A stretch of 64,000 nt of DNA. It comes from Hypoxylon rubiginosum (lineage: Eukaryota > Ascomycota > Sordariomycetes > Xylariales > Hypoxylaceae). The first letter of the stretch is position 1. Each line of letters begins with the position of its first letter. The translations under genes were made by a program, and so were the position numbers. The stretch is taken from positions 903,778 to 967,777 of the forward strand of contig CADCXA010000050.1 of assembly GCA_902806565.1 (NCBI GenBank), written 5' to 3'. Below are positions 23,407 to 33,755 of the stretch, piece by piece. Under the pieces are notes generated by a model. The model was not told the origin of the DNA. It did not search any database and saw nothing but the letters and a program-made list of their open reading frames with translations.

Positions 23407-23960
23407 ATGCGGTTTACCACAATCGTTTTGGCCGGGCTAGCCCTCGCGGGTAACGCCCTCGGAGCCCATCGACGGAGGCTAAACAACCCCATACGCGGTA
23501 ATGCCTCGGGCCTTACGGATGAAGAAGACATACTCGGGGACTTCCATCTACTACCTTACATGGAAGAATTACCTGGGGTCTTATCCGAAGCCATGAGCCT
23601 GGCGAAGACCGAACCACGCCATGGTCCGAACGACAATGTGCCCTGGCAGGACCTCCCGCAGTGCTACCAAGACTGCATCAGCGCCAACTGCTGTAACGGG
23701 TGGCCTGGCCTCGGAGACGTGAGGAACTTAACCGTTCACCAGGTAAGAATCACTTAACTTATCAACCCTCTCCCCCGAAAGATGTGAACCCCGAACTAAC
23801 AGCATACCAGTGGTGCCACTCAAAGTGGATACCGGTCCAGAACTGGATGCACGACCACCTTCAGTGGTGCATCAAGGACGCCTGCAAACCTTGCAGGCCG
23901 AAATGTCGCGACGACTCGACCAAGTGGGAAAAGCAGACCTGCGCCAAAGGCAGCAGCTAA
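23407..23960 (+). CDS. Small secreted cysteine-rich protein
   Basis: Two exons (23407-23742, 23811-23960) with a 68-nt intron, phase 0; 161 aa. The signal peptide is MRFTTIVLAGLALAGNALGA. The mature N-part is polar, with an HRRR tract. The C-half has ten cysteines in CYQDC, NCC, QWC, QWC, AC, PC, KC and QTC contexts, with conserved-looking GWPGLGDVRNLTVHQWC across the splice junction and KDACKPCRPKCRDD near the end. No hydrophobin or CFEM spacing is seen. Size, signal and cysteine content are those of an effector-like or wall-associated secreted protein; the function is not known. It is flanked by more than 1 kb of non-coding DNA on both sides. Confidence 0.8.
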
Positions 23961-25246
23961 CCACGGTCGGGGGGAGAATATCCGGAGTGGCCCAGGGAGA
24001 TGTAGCCTATCCTGGAAGAGGTCTAAATAGCCTCAAGCGTTATGCGTATCGACTCGATCTTAGGGATGGGAGCTTTGATTGCGTCAATTCTAAAGACAAG
24101 ACCCGACTCTCTAAAAACCACAAAATCACAAAAAACCCGCCACACCTACTACTCCTTCAACTCTAGCGATTAGCGATTGATTTTCCCGAAACCTAAAAAC
24201 CCTCTCTACCTTCTCTTCTTTTTGTCTTGTCTTTAGGATTGGTTCACAGAGCGTCATTTCGGATCGAGGGGATATTCAGCGTTTCTGGGGTTGTTTATGA
24301 CTATCTGATAGGCGTACGCTGGATCTTCGATGGACACCAGGAGATGGTTTACGGTCTTGAGACTTAAGCGACCTATTCTTTAGCGACTGGACGGTTATCA
24401 ATTGGGAGGATTAATTGACATCCATTCCCGCTTTGGGGAGGGTACAAAACGGCTCGCCGTCGTACAGCACCCATCAACACCACAACACACCTGACTTCAT
24501 ATGATTTATTCGTGACTGTGTAGTGTATTCCCATGTTCATGCTTGATTGTAAGGAAAGGAAAATAAGTTCGTATTAACTGAAGCCCAAAGGAGTGAACCC
24601 GCTCACCGAAGTGAGACTCCCACCACCCACCCCAAGGGCAACAGACATAGGAAACTCTAGTACATGTAGGGCCAGACGGCCAAAAGGAAAAAGACGCTGA
24701 AAGAAAAACTAACGAAAAAAGGAAAAAGCAAGAAAACCCCTAACAAAAACTCGACGAAATCAAAGTCAACAACATCATAACCATAACCCCCGTTACAATA
24801 ACCCCCTAACCAACATAATCCATATACCTCCACACCAAATGCGTTGACCGGAGCAGCTGCGGTGTTCTTGGGCAAAGCCTGCGTCGGGAGCTAGGCGGGC
24901 TGAAATGGTGCGTTATCCGGAGCAGCTGCGGTGTTCTTGGACGGGGGCGACTTGCGGCGGAAGACAGGACAAGCCGCCGAGAAAAACTGGGAACTAAAGA
25001 GTTAGCGAGGGTTATCAATGAACTTAGCGAAAGTGGTCACTTGGGGAGCTAAACAAACGATGAGAACCAAACGGGGGAATGGGTGGATGGGAAAGGGGAA
25101 AAGGGGAAAGGGAAAAAGGCAAGGGGAAAGAGGAAGGGGGAAGAAAAGGGTAGACTTAGCTCTGGTTTGGTGAGTCTCGCTAGGTTCCAGTTGCGATGCC
25201 GGTTACAGATGGCATCCCCTCCACGCTGAAGAACCCAACAGAGACC
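23961..25246. other. Intergenic region
   Basis: It carries a 24-bp direct repeat (listed separately) and a purine-rich tract of GGGGAAA repeats (about 25070-25160). No gene is seen; the minor frames are low-complexity. Confidence 0.5.
24848..24940. repeat. 24-bp direct repeat, period 69
   Basis: CCGGAGCAGCTGCGGTGTTC plus TTGG occurs at 24848-24871 and again at 24917-24940 without change. The sequence between them is not repeated. Confidence 0.85.
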
Positions 25247-26906
25247 TTAACCTCGACTAGTCGAGTGACCTTCGGTCCGCCGGCGGGCACTGCGCTGGAA
25301 TCGAGATGATGTCCCCACATGGAATGTAGGTACACCGCTCGACTGTAGTTGACTGCAGTGGTCGGCACTTGAGCGGGCTAATTGACGACGACTTGGCCCT
25401 TCTCCGTGGATTGAAGAAGGGGCGGGCGGGTCAATAGCAACGCCGGTCAAAGGCATAATCCGATTCGTGTACTCCGCCATGACGAAGTCCGCGAATGGAA
25501 GGTCTCTGTCGATATAGTTTCCGTACCGGGAAACACGTTCCGGATTCCACCAGAAGAAGGGCCACATCCACCAATGTTCTCCGAAAACTTGGCGGAAGTT
25601 GGCTCTAGAACCGAGCTGCAGCAACGTTAGCGGTCTTCAAAAACTTGAGAGGACAGCAGTGACTTACGTCCCAGGGATTCCTCTCGAAATCGTGGAGTCG
25701 AAGGCGCCATCCGACCCTTTCCTGACACTTGAAGGCCAAGGTCCATTGCTCACCCTATTGGAGACGTTAGTAGGTGGGCTGGGAAGACGGATGCCAGGGT
25801 GGGACAGTACATTGAGCTCCGGACCGATGGTGTTCATCCACACCAGACGTTTCAAGTTCGGAAGGGCGTTCGTGATCAAAGTGATGACGATCATCAGGCA
25901 ACAGAGAAGGATTGACCCAACAAACGGGGCTGACCATCTTGAAGTTGGCTGGCTCAGAGCGGCAGTCGACACAGCAAAGCTGTATACGGCGTCAAGAGGC
26001 AAGAAAACCAGCACGAAGCAGTACGGCTTCATGGTTCGAAGGTAGACTGTTGACCACTTTAACAATATCGTTAGCAACCACATCATGATGGAAGAGGTTT
26101 GAAGAGTCCAGGAATGTCAGAAGCAATAGGCTCCAACTGTCCTCCATGATAAAGACATGAACATCAAAGGATAAGGACTCGAGTCACGTACGAGATAATC
26201 ACAGAAGTGATCGTAAACCGGCAAGCAGCGCTGTACCGTGGTGCAGTGATACACCCTATCAGACAGATCGAATTGACAACCGAAAGGACACTTTCGGGGT
26301 CGTCGACCTATTCACGTTCGTCAGCATCAATGGAAAGGTAGTCGTAACGACAATACTTACCTTCTTCATAGACGAGGCGTCCACCAAGCAATGCATCGGC
26401 CCATAGGGAAGAGTCGGCCTGCATAATTCTCTTCTTGGAAGGGTTCTGACGTTGACCACATTAGCTATTTCACGAAGTATCGGGTTGTTATATTAGGCCA
26501 CTTACCTTTGGCGGTGTCCAATGGCGATCGAAAAGCCAACTAGTGACATAGATCGATAACCACGAACAGAACCAATTGACCTTGAGTGTTGCCGAAACAA
26601 GAAGCATACTACAAAAATTAGTTTCAAGAAGTCCAATTTCTTGAGGTAGGCCGGAGAAAAGGAGGAGGAAGAGGAAGAAATGACTTAGTTAGGTACGCAC
26701 CATAGGCCAAGATACCAGTTGGCGGTGGCAACAGGGTCGTCAAAGCCAAAGCTGGTCTCTTGGGGTCCCATGAGGGTGAGCCAACAGTACTTGTAGTCGT
26801 TGGCGTAAGAGGCCAACGAGAGGTAGAGGGTGAGCCACAATGGACCCAACGTAAGAAAAACCTGAAGGCAGGTGTGAACTGCCTGCGGGACTCCGATCTT
26901 CGTCAT
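25247..26906 (-). CDS. Multi-pass membrane protein with DHFC-type palmitoyltransferase-like zinc motif
   Basis: Six exons on the minus strand (26906-26701, 26608-26506, 26445-26361, 26307-26192, 26056-25668, 25604-25247), introns 53-135 nt, joined frame 418 aa. Membrane segments lie near residues 12-32, 70-92, 185-205 and 222-242. Between the second and third sits a cysteine cluster: Cys138-x3-Cys142-x9-His152-Cys153-x5-Cys159-x4-DHFC (164-167). This is the order of the DHHC S-acyltransferase domain (2 TM, CRD, 2 TM), with Phe in place of the third motif residue and changed early spacing. The catalytic cysteine (167) is present. The strand downstream (VYLRTMKPYCF) is also typical of DHHC proteins. 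The C-tail is Ser/Arg-rich. Activity is uncertain because of the motif changes. The intron 4 and 5 acceptors are the least certain. Confidence 0.65.
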
Positions 26907-28139
26907 TGTGACTCTGGCGACGAGGATAACGGAGAAGAGAGTCGGAAATATAGAAGGGGAGAGTCGAAAGTGGAGGGCGGCTGAGGTCGGGAGTAGGGAA
27001 ATGTGAGGGCGTCAGAGAGAAGGGGGAAGAAAGAGAGAAAATGGGATAAAGGAGAGATAGGAGAGGTAGGGGAAATAGGGAGTGCGTATGTGTGTGAAGT
27101 CGAAAGCGTGAAGATCAGAGCGTCAAATATCAGAGCGTCGAATGTCAGAGCGTGAGTACGAAAGCGTGAGACTGCGAGAGCATGCGAGTATGAGAGCGAG
27201 AGCGTGAAATGTCCTGAGACTGAAGAGAGAAAAAAGAAGAAAAGGAAAAGGATTTGGGATGGGGGGAAATGTTAGAAGTAAACAAACCAGCCCCCCTACA
27301 CCTGGTTACCTTGGAAAGTGCCAATCTCTAACTTCTCACCATCACCATGGGATACCACGAGCGTATTCAAGCTTATGAGGGAGTCACTACTTGTATACCT
27401 TATTCTAATAGAAGGTAGGTATAAGTTTAACTTTAGCTGCATACATATGTACTGATAAATACCTGGGCAACGATTGAAACACATTGTAAGGACGAAATTG
27501 AAAGGGGTACAAGAAGAAAAAGAGTAAGAAGAAGACGAAGACGAAGACGAAGAAAAATAAGAGGATAATAAAAACAATCGATATACTATTACATTACAAA
27601 GAATAGTCCAGGTATTGAATATAATACCGGTGGGATAATTGATGGGGAAAAGGGGGTGACATCCGTCAGGGGTTAATGTGGATCTGTGCGCAGCAGCTGG
27701 AGAGCATCAACGTGCATATAGGAAGAGGGAAGAGAGAAGAGGGCGGGAACCCTCTTATGATTGAGAGAGGCAAGCGTTAGGTAATGGATGGTTATACCTA
27801 ACAGGGACTATATGCAAGCAGTTGCTACGCAGCTGGGGAGTTACCTAATATCTACAACCTTTCACTTTACCCATCAGATTTATCTCTTAGGTAGGCCTTA
27901 GCTACTGACAACCTCTAACCTCCTAGTTATGAATAATATCTAGTGCGCCTCCTCACATTGTCTCGTTTTGCGGATCACTGAGGTTGAAGAAGAATGAATT
28001 AGGAGCCAATTTGTGATAGCCATTTTAGATAATCTAGCCAAACAACATCATGTTGATGCGCACGGCACCCGCGCCAATTGCCCTAGTCAGCCTAGTCTTC
28101 CCCTGCTGCAAGTTGTTTGAAATTGGCAACATGCGAATA
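26907..28139. other. Intergenic region with low-complexity promoter DNA
   Basis: The side next to the DHFC gene is strongly purine-rich on the plus strand (pyrimidine-rich on its coding strand), as in fungal promoters. A degenerate minisatellite follows at 27103-27215 and an AGAAGACGA tract lies near 27510-27555. No gene is seen. Confidence 0.55.
27103..27215. repeat. Degenerate 14-16-bp tandem repeat
   Basis: Successive units are variants of AGAGCGTCAAATATC, AGAGCGTCGAATGTC and AGAGCGTGAGTACG, decaying into AGAGCGAG units. The array lies about 200-310 bp upstream of the DHFC gene start. Confidence 0.7.
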
Positions 28140-29051
28140 CTAGAGCGAACTTTCTAGCCAGATCGTGGACTCGATACCCGTGGAGCCCAACGGGCGCCTC
28201 ATCTCGCCGCCGGGGCCATCGGACTTGACGGCTATGACAAGATCGGAGAAGCCAATCCCCCTCTCTTGCATGCGCTTGATGTCTTGTTCAGTCTCGGCAG
28301 CACGCACCACCACCGTGGAACGGGCAGGTCCCTGGGGCACGCCAATGTCAAGGGTGTGCGAGTTTTGCCCGGCGGCAGGCTCGAGCTTGGAGCCTAGAAT
28401 CTTGGAATAGACGCGGGCATATTCGGTCTGCAGGTGCTTAGGTACGAGGATCTCGCATGCCGCGATGCCAATGGCACCGCAAGGATGCGTCGTCTTCTTC
28501 TCGTCTTGACTTGGGACCCGGTCGGTTCGCGGGGTGACGTCGTGGCAGAAGAACGGGACGTCGATTCTGCCGTCGGCGAAAAGCTCCTGACCGGGCGTCT
28601 TGTTACCTTTGGAGAACTCTGGTCGTGTGACCTTCCACTTGATCTCCACACCGTCAGCTTTCTTGCGCGATCCCGCGGTCGGCTTGCCGAATTTGACACC
28701 AAGACCAGCATCTTTCTCGGGCCCCTCGGACAATCGTTCGTTGACCGTCCCTACCGATTCCTCGGCGGAGTGGGTTGTTTCGGTGATTGCAAAATCGATC
28801 AGTCCCGGGGCTTTGGGTCCCCAGAATCTCATCGGTAAGTTCTCATCGTCCAGAGACGGTGGCTTGTCGTACCAGTTGAAGAACTCCAGGTAGCTGCCAT
28901 CAGCGAAGATTACTAATTTGTTGCGAGACGGTTGGCCGTCGTGGTAGCCTCCAGGGGTGACGGTGAAGTTGTCGGTGACCCAGGCGGGTAGATTTTCAAA
29001 GAAGGGGGTATCGACAAGAAGAACGACGTGATCTTGTTGTGTAGTAGTCAT
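28140..29051 (-). CDS. Glyoxalase-like domain protein
   Basis: Single exon, 303 aa from the ATG at 29051. It opens HVVLLVDTPFFENLPAWVTDNFTVTPGGYHDG, the start of the fungal glyoxalase-like (vicinal-oxygen-chelate) domain, followed by NKLVIFADGSYLEFFNWYDKP and a second module with HPCGAIGIAACEILVPK. Such proteins are usually predicted metal-dependent lyases or dioxygenases; no substrate is known for this one. The frame stays open upstream to 29564, which would add 171 residues, but that stretch has mixed composition and no domain feature. I place the start at MTTTQQDHV because the domain begins there. It is divergent from the amine oxidase gene. Confidence 0.8.
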   Translation of the reverse strand: MTTTQQDHVVLLVDTPFFENLPAWVTDNFTVTPGGYHDGQPSRNKLVIFADGSYLEFFNWYDKPPSLDDENLPMRFWGPKAPGLIDFAITETTHSAEESVGTVNERLSEGPEKDAGLGVKFGKPTAGSRKKADGVEIKWKVTRPEFSKGNKTPGQELFADGRIDVPFFCHDVTPRTDRVPSQDEKKTTHPCGAIGIAACEILVPKHLQTEYARVYSKILGSKLEPAAGQNSHTLDIGVPQGPARSTVVVRAAETEQDIKRMQERGIGFSDLVIAVKSDGPGGEMRRPLGSTGIESTIWLESSL

Positions 29052-29741
29052 GGTGCGGTCTTTTGATTGTGGTTGATTGTGGAATGGAATGACCTTATGC
29101 GAGGACAATCTGATGAAATCTCGGGAAGTGGAGGTGTCGAGAAGCCTATTAAATAGGACACGAATGGAGTCGATATTCCCATTTCCGCCTGGTTGGAGAT
29201 GTCTGATCAATGGCTGGGCCGCTATGGTAAGACGCGCAAGCCGAAGAACTTTGAGGAAGATGCGTGCTCGGCCGCCAGGAACTTTGGGCTCGTCGTCGCT
29301 CTGAAACCATCGGTATATGATTCGGCTTGAGGACAAATGAAAGGCCACGCTCCGAAAAGATCCCACGCGCCGAGTATGCAGGGAGGACCTTTGTTGCTCG
29401 GTGGATTGACCGTCGGGTAAGGAACTTTGAAAGAACTTTGCATTTGCTAGACTTGGGACTGCGGCTGCCACTGCGTGTCGACGCTTATTCTGCAGGCGAA
29501 AGTTCCCCGCAGGCCCTGCTACGACCGCAATAAGATCATCCGGATTGAACATGTCGATGGTCATTTCTCAATACTATCACAGGAAGCCATCTAGTTTTGG
29601 CGAGAACCGCTTTCGAAATACGGTTTTCACCCTACTGGCTGGTTATATGGCACCGACGGCTCTTTAGACCAGGACAGAGCAAAGATTTTAGACACAGCTG
29701 TCTCCAATACGCGCTCATTAGGCGACAAACACTTCTTAGCC
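29052..29741. promoter_or_regulatory. Bidirectional promoter between glyoxalase-like and amine oxidase genes
   Basis: 690 bp separate two divergent start codons, so the pair may share regulation. I see no clear TATA box. The part from 29052 to 29564 happens to be open on the minus strand in frame with the glyoxalase-like gene. Confidence 0.45.
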
Positions 29742-31403
29742 ATGGCAGTCGATGGAGCCGGAGCCGGAGCCGGGAACCTGGTACATTATGACACGATCGT
29801 TCTTGGTGCGGGAATCGCGGGACTCGCATTTGCATCCCGACTGCTTCAAGCAAATCAGACGGCGAGCGGTGCCAATCGACTACGGATACTAGAGGCACGG
29901 GGCCGCATCGGTGGTCGTATAGCTTCTGTTCATGTTCAAGACTGCCGCTTAGACACGGGCGCGAATTGGATTCATGGAACTGGCAATGCAGATCGACCAA
30001 ATCCGCTCATGGACATTCTTCCACACAAGCGATACAGACCGATGAAAGGGTCTGTCTTGTTCCAAGCACCAAACGCAGAGCGCGATTTCACCGGGACGAG
30101 TGGCAGGATCGCCGGAGAATGTTTGAAGGAAGTCAGCCCGGACCGAACAGCACACCTGACATGCCCTGCAACGACAATTACGAGTACAAACTCGGACGGC
30201 GGCTTATTGATTCCTGCTCATGTGGCTAGACTGATCGTTTCATGCTCTGAGAAGGCAATCGCTGAAGTGCAAGACCTTGCTGCTACAATTCCGGCAAAAG
30301 TAGCAAAGCACACGTCCGTCCTGCAAGCGCTGGTGAACACAAAAGCTTTTCACGATGCATTTCAGCTTGTGCCGCGAGAGTACCGTGGCACATTAGGCGC
30401 GATGTTCCAAGGCGTAGAAAACATGGAGGCTGCTCCGCTTCTTGCGCAAACTACAGAACCGGGACGCCCCGAGAGCGAGCCTGGCGTAGGACTGCTAGAA
30501 TACGCAGTAGACGATTTCGATGGCGAACAAGCCTTCCTCCAAGATGGATATGGCCCGATCATTGACGAAATCGCCAGGCCGGTGGTAGAGGCTGGCGCTA
30601 TAGCGCTAGAAACTGTTGTTACGCGAGTCGACTGGACCAGGAACCCCATCGTCATTGAAACAAGACGAGGAAACTTTACCGCGAGAGAAGTGGTGTGCAC
30701 ATTGCCCCTGGGTGTGCTGAAAGATAGTGGCAAGGACGCACTGTTCGTGCCGAATTTACCAGCCGACAAGCAAGAGGCGATAGAACGTCTTGGCTTTGGC
30801 ACGCTCGACAAGATATTTTCAATCTACTCCAGGCCTTGGTGGAACGATGAAATTTATAGTTCTGTCATCAAGAACGGGCTCATTCGAACGGAGACTCAGG
30901 GGGAGAACGATTTGCCTGATTCATTTCTGGGCTTCACCTCGGAATTGAGCGGCATCTCTGTCGGTCGCAACGGCTCTGTGTCGCCCGATGTGTATCGACT
31001 GCCAATCGTGAACCTTCACAGCTTGACAGGCCAACCTGTCCTTTGCGCTTTTGTCTCTTGCAAGACTGCTACTACAATCGAAGGAATGAAGGACGAAGAC
31101 ATTAGTAGACTGTTCCATCGAACTCTTACCCAGTGGTTCGGTATTGAGCCGCCGAGGCCAGATGCCGTACATGTCACCCGGTGGGCACAGGACCCTTACT
31201 CAAGGGGTTCTTACAGCCACCTCATCACTGGTTTGTCTGAAGCCAGGCATAGAGAGACCATCCAAAAGCCTATAATCAACGAAGGCGGCGGCGTGCTGAG
31301 ATTTGCTGGCGAACATTGCTCTCGAGATCATTTCGCAATGGTTCACGGCGCTTTGCTGGATGGCTGGAGAGCAGCTGACGCATCCTTGCGACATTCGCAA
31401 TGA
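29742..31403 (+). CDS. FAD-dependent amine (polyamine-type) oxidase
   Basis: Single exon, 553 aa. The Rossmann FAD motif is at residues about 17-32 (YDTIVLGAGIAGLAFA), followed by the acidic end of beta-2 and the GRIGGRI loop (ILEARGRIGGRI) and the RLDTGANWIHG segment characteristic of monoamine/polyamine oxidases. The C-terminal FAD-binding block reads RFAGEHCSRDHFAMVHGALLDG, and ARWAQ-like TRWAQDPYSRGSY is present. It would oxidise a primary, secondary or N-methylated amine, with hydrogen peroxide as by-product. There is no signal peptide and no clear C-terminal PTS1 (ends RHSQ). The start ATG lies in a good context (GCCATGG). Confidence 0.9.
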   Translation: MAVDGAGAGAGNLVHYDTIVLGAGIAGLAFASRLLQANQTASGANRLRILEARGRIGGRIASVHVQDCRLDTGANWIHGTGNADRPNPLMDILPHKRYRPMKGSVLFQAPNAERDFTGTSGRIAGECLKEVSPDRTAHLTCPATTITSTNSDGGLLIPAHVARLIVSCSEKAIAEVQDLAATIPAKVAKHTSVLQALVNTKAFHDAFQLVPREYRGTLGAMFQGVENMEAAPLLAQTTEPGRPESEPGVGLLEYAVDDFDGEQAFLQDGYGPIIDEIARPVVEAGAIALETVVTRVDWTRNPIVIETRRGNFTAREVVCTLPLGVLKDSGKDALFVPNLPADKQEAIERLGFGTLDKIFSIYSRPWWNDEIYSSVIKNGLIRTETQGENDLPDSFLGFTSELSGISVGRNGSVSPDVYRLPIVNLHSLTGQPVLCAFVSCKTATTIEGMKDEDISRLFHRTLTQWFGIEPPRPDAVHVTRWAQDPYSRGSYSHLITGLSEARHRETIQKPIINEGGGVLRFAGEHCSRDHFAMVHGALLDGWRAADASLRHSQ

Positions 31404-32364
31404 TATCGATTTACTCTTTTCAGGCCTTTTCCGCACTGATTGTTAACGACCCTACAGCGTGCACACTCAATGCTCTTAGCCAATCATCATCCTCAAAGCC
31501 CCGCATCAGCCATCACCACCACGGCCATGTTCAGTAGGGGTCTGTACCGGTCCTATAGCTCCGATATGTCTCAACAGGTACACTACCCGAGTCTGGATTG
31601 TACAATTTCTCTCCGACGATAGCTTTCTCCTCCCTCGAAATGACGGGGTGATTCGAGCATTGACCTAGGAAGGCCCACCTACTTCGATATCGTTCAACGA
31701 AGCATATTGCGCTAGATATGATTGTCAGGGCTAGGTTTCATGGCTGCAGATTTTATCTATCTTGGAACGAACTTACGGTATTGTATCATAGCTAATATTT
31801 TCTGACTCCGCCGCATGGCGACGAGGCTGGTGGTGAGGCCTATGAGGTTGAAGATCAGGCTAACGATGAAGTCGACAGTTCGATTGATACAGCCATGGTT
31901 TCAGTGCAGGCAGACTTTAGGTGACTGTTACCATTCGGTATTGTGGAAGTCGGAATTCATGGACATCACACAGAATATATTAGGTAATTTTGGTGCAGCT
32001 ACACTGCCGCTCTCACATCTGCCTTCAACAATGGGTGAGACTTTGGTGTTATATGGGATCTTCGAGAGATAGGAATGACTGTTAGAACTTTCCATCAGCG
32101 CAATCACCTGCGCTCACTGTCAAGCTGTGATTTCACGGCTACTAGTGGTTAAGGAACAGGGGCATTTGTAAGACGGGCTGATGCGACGCCACAAAAACTC
32201 AGGAGGGAATTTTGGTTAGATAATATCGTCAGCCACAGGAATTTGAGCTCTGATTGTAAGATTGTGGCGGTACTAATGAAATAAGGAGAAGTTGATTTTA
32301 CAATCGTCTTACAAAAAGCTCATGGTGAAGTCACTCAAGCTACAAGGGCTAAGTCTTGTACATC
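31404..32364. other. Intergenic, convergent 3' ends
   Basis: 960 bp between convergent genes. Short open frames have no motif. No gene is supported. Confidence 0.55.
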
Positions 32365-33113
32365 TTAGTCTGTATCGATTCTTTCGGTAGCACTGCTGAT
32401 CTCTGCTTTCAAGTCATCTGCCGCCTTGATTTCGCCGTTCTCCCGAAGCCAATTCTGCAGAACCATGAGCTCGATGCGCCAGGGTTCGTTATGTCCCCAT
32501 CGCTTCGCAATCAACGACATCGCCTGCTTCAGGCATCTTACCGCTGGCATGATTAATTTCAGCTCGTTAAAGGCCCGCGCCTGGATCTCTATGCCTCCAA
32601 TTTGGTAGACGAGCAGATTAATATCCTGCGCGAGCCGAGCACTCTCCTCAAGCTCCTGGCCGATGTTGACGGCTTGCACCCAGTCTTTGGAATTCATGAA
32701 GTTGTACCCGAGCGCATTAAGGACTGTCATGTGGCTGAGCTCCGATGTCTGCGCCGTATCCTCACAGTTCTTGAGTAGTTGACAGAGGCGTCGCTCGGCG
32801 GTAGCGGTATCCCTCGTGCCGTAGATGCGGAAGATGAGATCACATTGGTGGCGAATGTACTCCGGATGGAGCTTCGGCAGTTGCTTTTGGAAAGCATCGG
32901 CGGTGGTCTGCCAGGTGTTGTGCACAAGAGATTCGAGCTCGTGTACATCTATATGAGTAAGAAGCTTAAACATTTGTACGACGGGATGCTCAGGGTGGAG
33001 CAGAATCTTGGCCATCTCATGGATATACCTGATCAGACTGACAACGATATTTGCGTGGTTAAACTGAACGAAGAATACCAGTGAGGTCCAGAAGAAGTTG
33101 AGGGCGCGAACAT
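32365..33113 (-). pseudogene. Clr5-type protein C-terminal part, 5' end cut off by an LTR
   Basis: The frame is open from the LTR junction at 33113 to a stop at 32365, about 248 codons, with the first ATG only at 33015 (216 aa). It reads ALNFFWTSLVFF, HANIVVSLIRYIHEM and LLHPEHPVVQMFKLL, then helical segments with paired Leu/Ala as in TPR-like folds. This pattern belongs, as far as I can recognise, to the C-terminal region of fungal Clr5-domain proteins. The N-terminal Clr5/Myb-like domain and half of the helical region are missing. Coding-like sequence continues upstream of the first ATG and stops exactly at the repeat's TGTCA end, so an insertion removed the 5' part. A short protein from 33015 could still be made. 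Confidence 0.55.
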
Positions 33114-33355
33114 TGTCAGGACTTAGGTCTTGTTACACAGACCTTAGCCCTTACTATCCAGGAGGTATCGTGACCCCTGGAATAGCGATATCGGGTGTTT
33201 ACACCACCAGGGATATCGGAGGCGGAGCTCCCTAGCCTGATGGGCTTCTTTGTCCGTTGTTCCTGTATATACCAAGACGCTTGTAGCTGTTAGGTTTGTA
33301 GCTCCTCGTGGAACAACGTCTTAGTTACCCTTATCGCTTGGACGGTCTCGTGACA
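33114..33355. mobile_element. LTR-like element, copy 1 (242 bp)
   Basis: It starts TGTCAGGACTTAGG and ends GGACGGTCTCGTGACA, giving TGTCA/TGACA inverted ends as in LTRs. It shares the first 14 and last 22 bases, and several internal blocks, with the copy at 33504. No target duplication is visible (AACAT before, CGGTT after), so flanking DNA has been rearranged or it is an old remnant. Confidence 0.7.
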
Positions 33356-33503
33356 CGGTTTGCTCTGCCTCGTTGTTGGTTGCTTTGCCTCGTTCAGTCC
33401 CAACACCCATCCTTGTACGTAGTTGTACCATCTCCGCCAATGATAGCCGATATGTCAGGTTATCTTGATGCGTCAGAGTCTACAGACCGGACGAGGCTCT
33501 ACT

Positions 33504-33755
33504 TGTCAGGACTTAGGCTCTTGTTAGACAAGCCTAGCCCTTACACTCCGGAGGGTATCACGGCTTCTAGGATGGCAGGACTGGCAACCTTGGTCCTTGG
33601 TCACCAGGGGTATTAGGACAGGCATAGCGAGGGATGGGATAGGCTCCTTTGTCCGGTAGGCCTCTTTCCCCGGCATTCCTGTATACCTACCTAAGGTATA
33701 CAAGGACTTTGAACAACGTCGTTATTTTCCTCATCGCTTGGACGGTCTCGTGACA
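33504..33755. mobile_element. Solo LTR, copy 2 (252 bp), with 5-bp target duplication
   Basis: The ends are the same as in copy 1 (TGTCAGGAC...CTCGTGACA). It is flanked on both sides by CTACT (33499-33503 and 33756-33760), a perfect 5-bp target-site duplication as made by retroviral-type integrases. No internal element sequence is present, so it is a solo LTR left by recombination. It is not obviously RIP-mutated. Confidence 0.8.

Noticed and set aside
25599..26045. Plus-strand 148-aa frame opposite the DHFC gene
   Set aside because: Antisense to exon 5 of a gene with coherent splice sites and membrane segments; itself without features.
28140..29564. 474-aa version of the glyoxalase-like protein
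   Set aside because: The first 171 residues show no domain and lie in the bidirectional promoter; kept only as a finding.
33114..33755. The two LTR-like copies as ends of one complete retrotransposon
   Set aside because: Only 148 bp lie between them, and copy 2 alone has a perfect target duplication; outer flanks of the pair do not match.
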